Of a DNA stretch of 64,000 bases, positions 1 to 9,601 are shown piece by piece (positions within the stretch are counted from its first letter, which is position 1; each line of letters opens with the position of its first letter). The notes under the pieces are model-generated. The model did no database searches and was not told the DNA's origin. It worked only from the letters and a program-made list of their open reading frames with translations. Source of the stretch: Pleurodeles waltl (Eukaryota > Chordata > Amphibia > Caudata > Salamandridae); NCBI RefSeq assembly GCF_031143425.1, contig NC_090444.1, positions 60,507,533 to 60,571,532 on the forward strand, in the 5' to 3' direction. The position numbers were made by a program, and so were the translations under genes.

Positions 1-1132
1 CCCGGATTTTTCTCCATACCCATACCCTTGTGAGCGCTTTGCTGAATATTTCTCCGCTATTCTTTGAGCCATAACCTCATTAATTACAGCTTTAGCTATA
101 GCGACTTCCTCCTGAGCCCTCTTTATATCCACCCCAGTTTCTATAGTTATAATCAGTTGTCTTTCTGCTGCCCTCAGCTTCATATTCAAGTCTTTTATTC
201 TGCCTTGGGAGTTTTTCTGCCTTTTTAAACTCAATGTTTCACCTCGGATTCCTGCTTTTAGGGTATCCCAGACTATATCTACTGGAGCTGACCCCTGGTT
301 AAACCCCAAGAATTCAACTATCCACTTTCTCATATACTTACAGTATTATGGGTCCTTAAGGAGCCCTCTTTCAAATGTCCATCTCCTAACCTTCGGTTCA
401 AGCCCATCCAATTCCAGATCGAATACTAAGGGGTTATGATCCGATATAGCCCGTGGATATGACTCCATCCTACCCTGCTTTAATAATACAGGAGATATCA
501 AAAAATAATCGAGTCACGCTAATTTCGCATGGGGGGGCCGAATAATAAGTATATCCGGGGTCCGGCTTACATAGTTTCGCCCAAGCGTCCACTAGTCCTA
601 ATTCTTTCTGAATGGCGACCATTGCCTTTTATACCCGAGGTTTACGCCCCTGGTATTTCTTAGTTGTGGGCGCTAATAAATCCTGTAGTCCCTCCCAAGA
701 GCCAATGAAATTGAAATCGCCACATAGAATATAGGGAGGGGCCCATCCTGTTAACTCAATAGCGAGGGTATCCAATACTACCGGGTCATCCGTGACTACC
801 CCATATAAAGAGCATAATGTAAAGCTACCATGCCCATAGGTGCACTCTACAATTACCCATCTCCAGCCCCTGTCCGCCTTCTGCCTGATGAAGTTTAATT
901 AATTAGTCCGATCTAATATTGCCACCCCTTTAGTTCTACCCTCTTGTTCTGATCGAGCGATCACTCTCATACCGAGCGAACCAAGAATCCCAAGGATTTT
1001 ATACTCCACATGTGTCTCCTGTAGGCAATAGACATCTTCCTTAAATTTCTTTAACTCTTCAACCACTCTCCTTCTTTTCCGAGGGTCATTTAATCCACAT
1101 ATATTAATTGAGGCAATTCGAAGTCTAGCCAT
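1..1132 (-). pseudogene. L1 ORF2 fragment: AP-type endonuclease domain, broken
   Basis: The frame opens at 1132 with the typical start of an L1 ORF2 endonuclease (MARLRIASINICGLNDPRKR), and LQETH carries the catalytic Glu. It stays open to 899. Further left, matching pieces continue in shifted frames, for example a segment near 440-600 that resembles the L1 stretch around the catalytic Asp-His end (DHNPL at about 430). In L1 this domain nicks target DNA to prime reverse transcription. Several frameshifts and stops make it non-functional. The RT part lies outside the window. L1-type identity is confident; the exact family is not determined. Confidence 0.75.
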
Positions 1133-1290
1133 TCACTATTTTTTGATTCATTTATTTTCTCTTTCTCCCCCCCTCAGATCTTCCTATCTAACTGCACACT
1201 CTCCTGAATTCTCTTCTCTCTTTGCTCCCTTATTCCTATTTTTTCCATTTCTCTTGCTTCCCTTAGTCCTTTCCTTTCCATTTTGTTCCC

Positions 1291-1295
1291 CCGCT
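1291..1295. repeat. GYP1 target-site duplication, left copy (ccgct)
   Basis: The five bases ccgct directly precede the LTR start TGTAGG and are repeated directly after the right LTR at 12023-12027. A 5-bp duplication is normal for Ty3/gypsy integrases and fixes both ends of GYP1. Confidence 0.9.
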
Positions 1296-3952
1296 TGTAG
1301 GAAGTTGGCTCTGTATGCACTATTTCAAAGTAAGGAATGGTATGCACAGAGTCCAAGGGTTCCCCTTAGAGGTAAGATAGTGGGAAAAAGAGATAATTCT
1401 AATGCTCTATTTTGTGGTAGTGTGGTCGAGCAGTAGGCTTATCAAAGGAGTAGTGTTAAGCATTTGTTTTACACACACAAGCAATAAATGAGGAACACAA
1501 ACTCAGAGACAATTCCAGGCCAATAGGTTTTTGTATAGAAAAATATATTTTCTTAGTTTATTTTAAGAACCACAGGTTCACGATTTACAAGTAATACTTC
1601 AAATGAAAGGTATTTCAGGTAGGTACTTTAGGAACTTTGAATTAGCAAAATAGCATATACAGTTTTCACATAAATGACATATAGCTATTTTAAAACTAGA
1701 CAGTGCAATTTTCAACAGTTCCTGGGGGAGGTAAGTGTTTGTTAGTTTTGCAGGTAAGTAAACCACCTACGGGGTTCAAAGTTGGGTCCAAGGTAGCCCA
1801 CCGTTGGGGGTTCAGGGCAACCCCAAAGTTACCACAACAGCAGCTCTGGGCCGGTCAGGTGCAGAGGTCAAAGTGGTGCCCAAAACGCATAGGCTTCAAT
1901 GGAGAAGGGGGTGCCCCGGTTCCAGTCTGCCAGAAGGTAAGTACCCGCGTCTTCAGAGGGCAGACCAGGGGGGTTTTGTAGGGCACCGAGGGGGACACAA
2001 GTCAGCACAAAAAGTACACCCTCAGCGGCACGGGGGCGGCCGGGTGCAGTGTGCAAACAAGCGTCGGGTTCGCAATAGGTTTCAATGGGAGACCAAGGGG
2101 TCTCTTCAGCGATGCAGGCAGGCAATGTGGGAGCTCCTCGGGGTAGCCACCACCTGGGCAAGGGAGAGGGCCACCTGGGAGTCGCTCCTGCACTGGAGGT
2201 CAGATCCTTCAGGTCCTGGGGGCTGCGGGTGCAGTGTCTTTACCAGGTGTCGGGTCTTTGAAGCAGACAGTCGCGGTCAGGGGGAGCCTCGGGATTCCCT
2301 CTGCAGGCGTCGCTGTGGGGGCTCAGGGGGGTCAACTCTGTCTACTCACAGTCTTGTAGTCGCCGGGGAGTCCTCCCTGTGGTGTTTGTTCTCCACAAGT
2401 CGAGCCGGGGGCGTCGGGTGCAGAGTGCAAAGTCTCACGCTTCCGGCAGGAAACGTGTGTTGTTTCAAAGTTGCTTCTTTGTTGCAAAGTTGCAGTCTTT
2501 GTGGAACAGAGCCACTGTCCTCGGGAGTTCTTGGTCCTTCTAGATGCAGGGCAGTCCTCTGAGGCTTCAGAGGTCGCTGGACCCTGTGGAACGCGTCGCT
2601 GGAGCAGTGTCTTTAGAAGTGGGGAGACAGGCCGGTAGAGCTGGGGCCAAAGCAGTTGGTGTCTCCGTCTTCTCTGCAGGTTTTTCAGCTCAGCAGTCAT
2701 TCTTCGTCTAAGGTTGCAGGAATCTGAGTTCCTAGGTTCTGGGGAGCCCCTAAATACTGAATTTAGGGGTGTGTTTAGGTCTGGGGGGTTAGTAGCCAAT
2801 GGCTACTAGCCCTGAGGGTGGCTACACCCTCTTTGTGCCTTCTCCCTGAGAGGAGGGCGGCACATCCCTAATCCTATTGGGGGAATCCTCCATCTGCAAG
2901 ATGGAGGATTTCTAAAAGTCAGAGTCACCTCAGCTCAGGACACCTTAGGGGCTGTCCTGACTGGCCAGTGACTCCTCCTTGTTTTTCTCATTATCTCCTC
3001 CGGCCTTGCCGCCAAAAGGGGGGCCGTGGCCGGAGGGGGTGGGCAATTCCACTAGCTGGAGTGGCCTGGGGTGCTGTAACAAAGGGGGTGAGCCTTTGAA
3101 GCTCACCGCCAGGTGTTACGGTTCCTGCAGGGGGAGGTGTGAATCACCTCCACCCAGTACAGGCTTTGTTACTAGCCACAGAGTGACAAAGGCACTCTCC
3201 CCATGTGGCCAGCAACATGTCTGGTGTGTGGCAGGCTGCTAAAACCAGTCAGCCTACACAGGTAGTTGGTTAAGGGTTCAGGGGGCACCTCTAAGGTGCC
3301 CTCTGGGGTGTATGTTACAATAAAATTGCATTTATTGTGCTGAGAAGTTTGATACCAAACTTCAAAGTTTTCAGTGTAGCCATTATGGTGCTGTGGAGTT
3401 TGAGCATGACAGACTCCCAGACCATATACTCTTATGGCTTCCCTGCACTTACAATGTCGAAGGTTTTGCTTAGACACTGTAGGGGCATAGTGCTCATGCA
3501 CTTATGCCCTCACCTATGGTATAGTGCACCCTGCCTTATGGCTGTAAGGCCTGCTAGAGGGGTGACTTATCTATACCTGTAGGCAGTGTGAGGTTGGCAT
3601 GGCACCCTGAGGGGAGTGCCATGTCGACTTAGTCTTTTTATCCCCACAAGCACACACAAGCTGGCAAGCAGTGTGTCTGTGCTGAGTGAGGGGTCCCCAG
3701 GGTGGCATAAGACATGCTGCAGCCCTTAGAGACCTTCCCTGGCATCAGGGCCCTTGGTACCGGGGTACCAGTTACAAGAGACTTATCTGGATACCAGGGT
3801 GTGCCAATTGTGGAAACAAAAGTACAGGTTAGGGAAAGAACACTGGTGCTGGGACCTGATTAACAGGCCTCAGCACACTTTCAAATCAAAACTTTGCATC
3901 AGCAAAGGCAAAAATTCAGGGGGTAACCATGCCAAGGAGGCATTTCCTTACA
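1296..3952 (-). repeat. GYP1 3' LTR (2657 bp)
   Basis: It begins TGTAGGAAG and ends CTTACA on the plus strand, so it has TG...CA ends in both directions. It matches 9602-12022 along its length, apart from about 236 bp missing from the other copy. On the minus strand an AATAAA lies in the sequence near 3325-3330. The LTR is unusually long. The moderately long open frames inside it (for example 2332-2799, minus) recur only because the LTR copies are alike, and I see no protein domain in them. Confidence 0.9.
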
Positions 3953-3980
3953 CAACCCCCCCCCCCCAAACGAAAGAGGA
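3953..3980 (-). promoter_or_regulatory. GYP1 polypurine tract (plus-strand primer)
   Basis: On the minus strand this reads a purine-rich stretch with TTCG, TTT and a run of twelve G, then TTG, directly before the 3' LTR start TGTAAGG. Its place next to the LTR is that of the RNase H-resistant primer for second-strand synthesis. GYP2 has nearly the same motif with ten G at 24751-24775. Confidence 0.7.
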
Positions 3981-3985
3981 TGAGA

Positions 3986-5233
3986 CTAACCTTTCCCAAG
4001 AGAGTCTTCATTTTCTAAGTGGAAGAACCTGGAAAGGCCATCTGCATTGGCATGGGCTGTCCCAGGTCTGTGTTCCACCATAAAGTCCATTCCCTGTAGG
4101 GAGATGGACCACCTCAACAGTTTTGGATTTTCACCTTTGATTTGCATCAGCCATCTGAGAGGTCTGTGGTCAGTTTGAACTACAAAGTGAGTACCAAAGA
4201 GGTATGGTCTCAGCTTCTTCAGGGACCAAACCACAGCAAAGGCCTCCCTCTCAATGGCACTCCAATGCTGCTCCCTGGGGAGTAACCTCCTGCTAATGAA
4301 AGCAACAGGCTGGTCAAGGCCATCATCATTTGTTTGGGACAAAACTGCCCCTATCCCATGTTCAGAGGCATCTGTCTGCACAATGAACTGCTTGGAGTAA
4401 TCTGGAGCTTTTAGAACTGGTGCTGTGCACATTGCTTGTTTCAGGGTGTCAAAGGCCTGTTGGCATTCTACAGTCCAGTTTACCTTCTTGGGCATTTTCT
4501 TGGAGGTAGGTTCTGTGAGGGCTGTCACTATGGATCCATATCCCTTCACAAACCTCCTGTAGTACCCAGTCAAGCCAAGGAATGCCCTGACGTGAGTCTG
4601 GGTTTTTGGAGCTGCCCAGTCCAGAATAGTCTGGATCTTAGGCTGGAGTGGCTGAACTTGGCCTCCACCTACAAGGTGACCCAAGTAAACCACAGTTCCC
4701 TGCCCTACCTGGCATTTGGATGCCTTGATAGAGAGGCCTGCTGCTTGCAGGGCCTTCAAAACCTTCTTCAGGTGGACCAGGTGATCCTGCCAGCTGGAGC
4801 TAAAGACAGCAATATCGTCAAGATAAGCTGCACTAAAGGACTCCAAGCCAGCAAGGACTTGATTCACCAACCTTTGGAAGGTGGCAGGGGCATTCTTTAA
4901 ACCAAAGGGCATAACAGTTAACTGATAGTGCCCATCAGGTGTGGAGAATGCTGTCTTTTCTTTTGCTCCTGGTGCCATTTTGATTTGCCGGTAACCTGCT
5001 GTTAAGTCAAAGGTACTTAAGAATTTGGCAGCACCTAGTTTGTCAATGAGTTCATCTGCTCTTGAAATGGGATGGGCATCTGTCTTGGTGACAGAATTAA
5101 GTCCTCTGTAGTTCACACAAAACCTCATCCCTCTCTTTCCATCTTTGGTGTGAGGTTTGGGGACTAAGACCACTGGGCTAGCCCAGGGGCTGTCAGAGTG
5201 CTCAATGACTCCCAATTCCAGCATCTTGTGGAC
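3986..5233 (-). pseudogene. GYP1 reverse transcriptase-RNase H
   Basis: This is the 412-codon C-terminal part of pol, copying element RNA into DNA and removing the RNA strand. From the N-terminus it shows SPWASPVVLVPKPH, FCVNYRGLN, the catalytic YLDD box (about 4813-4826 in DNA), LGHLVGG and FLGLTGYYRRF. The gypsy RNase H domain follows, with FIVQTDASEHGIGAVLSQ, AVVWSLKKLRPYLFG and TDHRPL, and the protein ends NADGLSR. The frame is continuous with the integrase C-terminus upstream except for one TAA stop at 5234-5236, where GYP2 has a Gln codon. No integrase follows it: the next feature is the polypurine tract. That is why the element is placed in the Gmr1-like group. Confidence 0.92.
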
Positions 5234-6540
5234 TTACACCTTGATGCTCTCCTTAACTTGGTCAGACTGTCTGAATATTTTGTTTTTGACAGGCATGCTG
5301 TCTCCTGTGTCCACATCATGGGTACACAGGTGTGTCTGACCAGGGGTTAGGGAAAAGAGTTCAGCAAACTGTTGCAGGACCTTCCTACAGTCAGACTGCT
5401 GTTGGCCAGAGAGGGTGTCTGAATAGATCACTCCATCAACTGAGCCATCTTTTGGGTCTGTGGAGAGGAGGTCAGGGAGAGGTTCACTCTCAGCTTCCTG
5501 GTCCTCATCTGTTACCATCAACAGATTCACATCTGCCCTGTCATGGAAGAGTTTGAGGCGGTTCACATGGATTACCCTTTTGGGGGTCCTGCTAGTGCCT
5601 AGGTCTACCAGGTAGGTGACCTGACTCTTCTTTTCTAGCACTGGGTAAGGGCCACTCCATCTGTCCTGAAGTGCCCTGGGAGCCACAGGCTCCAAAACCC
5701 AGACTTTCTGCCCTCGCTGAAATTCAACCATAGCAGCCTTTTGGTCATACCAAAACCTCTGGAGCTGTTGGCTGGCCTCAAGGTTTTTACTTGCCTTTTC
5801 CATATACTCTGCCATCCTTGAACGTAGGCCTAGTACATAGTCCACTATATCTTGCTTAGGCTCATGAAGAGGTCTCTCCCAGCCTTTCACAAGAGCTAGT
5901 GGTCCCATACAGGATGGCCAAAGAGAAGTTCAAAGGGGGAAACCCTACTCCCTTCTGAGGCACCTCTCTGTAAGCGAAAAGCAGACATGGCAAGAGGACA
6001 TCCCATCTCATTTTGGGCTTTTCAGGGAGCCCCATGATCATGCCTTTCAATGTCTTGTTAAACCTTTCAACAAGACCATTGATTTGTGGATGGTATGGTG
6101 TGGTGAATTTGTAAGTCACCCCACACTCATTCCACATATGTTTCAGGTATGCTGACATAAAGTTGGTACCTCTGTCAGACACTACCTCCTTAGGAAATCC
6201 CACTCTGGTAAAAATACCAATGAGTGCTTTGGCTACTGCAGGGGCAGTAGTCACCCTAAGGGGAATTGCTTCAGGGTATCTAGTAGCATGATCCACTACT
6301 ACTAGTATGTATTGGTTCCCTGAGGCTGTGGGAGGTTCAAGTGGACCCACTATGTCCACACCCACTCTTTCAAAGGGGACCCCCACCACTGGAAGTGGAA
6401 TGAGGGGGGCCTTTGGGTGTCCACCTGTCTTACCACTGGCTTGACAGGTGGTACAGGAGACACAAAACTCCTTGACCTTCTGGGACATGTTGGGCCAATA
6501 GAAGTGGTTGACTAGTCTCTACCATGTCTTGGTCTGTCCA
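5234..6540 (-). pseudogene. GYP1 integrase, two frameshifts and a stop
   Basis: This is a DDE integrase lying between protease and reverse transcriptase. The zinc-binding start spans the end of the gag-protease frame (HDIPLAGH) and the next frame (FCVSCTTCQ). The catalytic core shows VGVDIVGPL (first Asp, about 6350), VVSDRGTNF (second Asp, about 6170) and NGLVERFNK (Glu, about 6065). The C-terminal part has GQKVWVLEPVAPRALQDRW and VTYLVDLG. Frameshifts lie near 6540 and between about 5900 and 5930, and a TAA stop lies at 5234-5236. The matching region of GYP2 supports each break. The function is inserting element DNA with a 5-bp staggered cut, which agrees with the ccgct duplication. Confidence 0.88.
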
Positions 6541-8757
6541 AAAAATGCCCAGCAAGTGGAATATCATGAGCTAAGGTTAGAATGAACTCCCTAAACTCCT
6601 GAGGCACTACCACTCTCCTAGTGGCACCAGGTTTGGGATCTCTTGCCTCAGTGTAAAGGAGTCCATCTTCCCAATAGACTCTATGTTTTCCTGTTATTTT
6701 TCCATTGGATTCTTCAGCAGCTTGCTGCCTAAGGCCTTCAAGAGAGGGACAGGTTTCTTGCCCCTTACACAACTGCTCCCTTGAGGGTCCCCCTGGGCCT
6801 AGGAGCTCAACCTGATAAGGTTCTAACTGCAGAGGCTCAGTTCCCTCAGAGGGCAGAACTTCTTCCTGAGAAGAGAGGTTCTCTTTTTCTTGATGTGTGG
6901 AAGCTGGTTCCCCAGTCTTCTTTCCTTTTCTCTTGGTGGGTTGGGCCCTTTTTCCAGGCTCCAACACCACTTTTTCACTGTGAGCCTTGCACTGTGCCCT
7001 TGTCTTGACACACACCAGTTCAGGGATACCAAGCATGGTTGCATGGGTTTTGAGTTCTACCTCAGCCCATGCTGAGGACTCCAGGTCATTTCCAAACAAA
7101 CAGTCTACAGGGATATTTGAGACCACCACCTGTTTCAGGCCATTGACCCCTCCCCACTCTAAAGTTACCATAGCCATGGGATGTACTTTAGTCTGATTGT
7201 CAGCGTTGGTGACTGGATAAGTTTGTCCAGCCAGGTACTGACCAGGGGAAACCAGTTTCTCTGTCACCATGGTGACACTGGCACCTGTATCCCTCAGGAC
7301 TTCTACACTTTGCCCATTAATGAAGAGTTGCTGCCTGTATTTTTGCATATTAGGGGGCCAGGCAGCCAGTGTGGCTAAATCCACCCCACCCTCAGAGACT
7401 GGTGTAGCTTCAGTGTGACCCCTGATTTGCTCTGGGCACACTGTTGATCCCACTTGGAGAATGGCCATTCCAGTGTTAGCTGGAGTAGAGTTAGAAGTGG
7501 AACCTTTCTTGGGACAGGCATTGTCTCCAGTTTGGTGTCCAGGCTGATTACAGCTACGACACCAGGCCTTTTTGGGATCAAAGTTTTTACCCTTGTACCC
7601 AAAATTGGATTGTGAAGAGGTTCTGGGCCCACCGTCCTGAGCAGGTTTTTGGGGGCCTATAGAAGACTCTTTACTATTTTTCCCTTTGGATGTCTCAACA
7701 CTCTTCCCCTGGGGAGGCTTTGTGACCCCTTTCTTTTGGTCACCCCCTGTGGAAGTCTTGGTCACCCTAGTCTTGACCCAATGGTCAGCCTTCTTTCCCA
7801 ATTCTTGGGGAGAAATTGGTCCTAGATCTACCAGATGCTGATGCAGTTTATCATTGAAACAATTACTTAACAGGTGTTCTTTCACAAATATATTGTACAG
7901 CCCATCACAATCATTTACACCACTGCCTTGAATCCAACCATCCAGTGTTTTCAGTGAGTAGTCAACAAAATCAACCCAGGTCTGGCTCAAGGATTTTTGA
8001 GCCCCCCTGAACCTAATTCTATACTCCTCAGTGGAGAATCCAAAGCCCTCAATCAGGGTAGCCTTCATGAGGTCATAGGATTCTGCATCTTTTCCAGAGA
8101 GTGTGAGGAGTCTATCCCTACTCTTTCCAGTGAACATTTCCCAAAGGAGAGCACCGCAGTGAGATCTATTTACTTTTCTGGTTGCACAAGCCCTCTCAAA
8201 AGCTGTGAACCATTTGGTGACGTCAACACCATCTTCATATTTAGTTACAATACCTTTAGGGATTTTCAACATGTCAGGAGAATCTCTGACCCTATTTATG
8301 TTGCTGCTACCATGGATGGGACCAAAACCCATCTCTTGTCTTTCCCTTTCTATGGCTAGGAGCTGTCTCTCTAAAGCCAATCTTTTGACCATCCTGGCTA
8401 ACAGTAGGTCATCTTCACTGAGGCTGTCCTCAGTGATTCCAGAGTTGCTGGACCCTCCTGTGAGAGAACCAGTATCTCTGACTATCACATTTGGAACTAG
8501 GGTTTGAGGAGCCCTGGTTTCCCTAACTAGGACTGGAGGTGGGACTTCATCCACATCACTAGTTTCTTCCTTTGGGAGGTCATCCTCAGAGGGGTTGTTT
8601 TTGGCAAACTCTGCCAAAAGCTCCTGGAGCTGTAATTTGGTAGGGTTTGAACCAGTTTTAATATTTTTAATTTGCAGAGAGACCTTAAATCTCTCATCCT
8701 AAGATGTAGGTAAAGGGTGATGTCGAGTTCCATCACATTCTCTTCTGCATTAGACAT
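6512..8757 (-). pseudogene. GYP1 gag-protease polyprotein
   Basis: The start codon is the ATG at 8757-8755 (MSNAEENVM). A one-base shift near 8700 separates it from the long frame, which is then open for more than 700 codons to 6512. The order is a charged N-terminus with a coiled-coil-like stretch (ERQLLAIERERQE), a capsid-like region (KWFTAFERAC ... GALLWEMFTGKSRDRLL), one zinc knuckle of the form CX2CX4HX6C (CRSCNQPGHQTGDNACP, DNA about 7513-7563), and an aspartic protease with the active-site motif RDTGASVTMV (about 7280-7295). The frame ends in the first part of integrase. It packages RNA and processes the polyprotein. The frameshift behind the start codon would prevent normal synthesis. 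Confidence 0.88.
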
Positions 8758-8759
8758 TA

Positions 8760-9335
8760 TGGGGGTCATTCCAATCTTGGCGGGCGGCGGGAGCCGCCCG
8801 CCAAGCGGGAACCGCCAGAAGACCGTACCGCGGTCCAAAGACCGCGGCGGTCATTCTGAGTTTCCCGCTGGGCTGGCGGGCGACCGCCAGAAGGCCGCCC
8901 GCCAGCCCAGCGGGAAACACCCTTCCATTAGGATGCCGGCTCCGAATGGAGCCGGCGGAGTGGAAGGGGTGCGACGGGTGCAGTTGCACCCGTCGCGAAT
9001 TTCAGTGTCTGCTATGCAGACACTGAAATTCATGGTGGGCCCCCCAGGCGCCCCACGACACCCCATACCGCCATCCTCTTCCTGGCGGCCAAAACCGCCA
9101 GGAACAGGATGGCGGTATGGGGTTCGGAATCCCCATGGCGGCGCAGCAAGCTGCGCCGCCATGGAGGATTCCCCAGGGCAGCGGAAAGCCGGCGGTACAC
9201 CGCCGGCTTTCCGTTTCTGACCGCGGCTGTACCGCCGCGGTCAGAATGCCCGTTGGAGCACCGCCAGCCTGTTGGCGGTGCTCCCGCGGACCCCGGCCCT
9301 GGCAGTCAAGTACCGCCAGGGTCGGAATCACCCCC
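8760..9335. mobile_element. MITE-1: Harbinger-type non-autonomous element made of linked hairpins
   Basis: A GC-rich 576-bp insertion with imperfect terminal inverted repeats (GGGGGTCATTCC at the left, GGAATCACCCCC at the right). It sits after TTA on the left and before TAT on the right. It has no coding capacity. Internally it is a row of perfect or nearly perfect hairpins, among them 8776-8805 (13-bp stem), 8861-8917 (22), 8971-8996 (12), 8998-9030 (15), 9061-9122 (17 plus inner stem), 9134-9163 (14), 9183-9212 (14), 9216-9245 (12) and 9255-9284 (12). MITE-2 at 57856 shares ends and module order and has a TTA duplication, as expected for PIF/Harbinger. It lies three bases upstream of the GYP1 gag ATG. 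Confidence 0.8.
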
Positions 9336-9601
9336 TATGTTTCTAAAAGTTGGAATCCTTTTTAAGAATCTAAAACTATCTCTAGAACTCAATTCAAACT
9401 TTTACAAAACTTTTAAACTCTAAAAGAAATGCTAACAGGGACTAACACAAGGCCCTAGCAGGACTTTTAAAAATTTAGAAAAATAGCTCAAATTTCAAAA
9501 ATCATTTTCTAATGACAATTTCTGGAATTTAGTCGTGTGATCAGGTATTGGCTGAGTGGTCCAGCAAATGCAAAGTCTTGTACCTTCCGCTGATCCACCA
9601 A
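9336..9601 (-). promoter_or_regulatory. GYP1 leader and tRNA primer-binding site
   Basis: This is untranslated sequence between the 5' LTR and gag. Directly inside the LTR (about 9584-9600) the minus strand reads TTGGTGGATCAGCGG. Its complement ends CCGCTGATCCACCA, which resembles the 3' end of a eukaryotic tRNA-Leu (CCGCTGCCACCA) with two extra bases. The rest of the leader is AT-rich with repeated AAAAGTTT/AAACTTTT motifs, also seen in the GYP2 leader. The primer assignment is inference. Confidence 0.5.

Larger units (their letters stand above)
1..1295 (-). mobile_element. L1-A retrotransposon, ORF2 side (left part)
   Basis: This is the left part of an L1-type non-LTR retrotransposon that reads leftwards. 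It holds the 5' end of ORF2 (1-1132) and about 160 bp of pyrimidine-rich spacer between ORF1 and ORF2. The element was split by GYP1: the 5-base motif ccgct lies at 1291-1295 and again at 12023-12027, and ORF1 resumes at 12276 on the same strand. The 3' end lies left of the window, so its target duplication cannot be read. Confidence 0.8.

Noticed and set aside
1804..2562. 252-codon plus-strand frame
   Set aside because: It is inside the GYP1 3' LTR, overlaps other frames and has biased Cys/Gly/Arg composition; it is not kept in the 5' LTR.
2332..2799. 155-codon minus-strand frame, repeated at 10386-10853
   Set aside because: It lies within the GYP1 LTRs and is shared because the LTRs are copies of one sequence. 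It has no domain and is broken in the solo LTRs.
8776..9284. Series of hairpins considered as a CRISPR array or tRNA cluster
   Set aside because: The stems differ from each other, there are no constant repeats with spacers, and the TIR and target duplication point to a Harbinger MITE.
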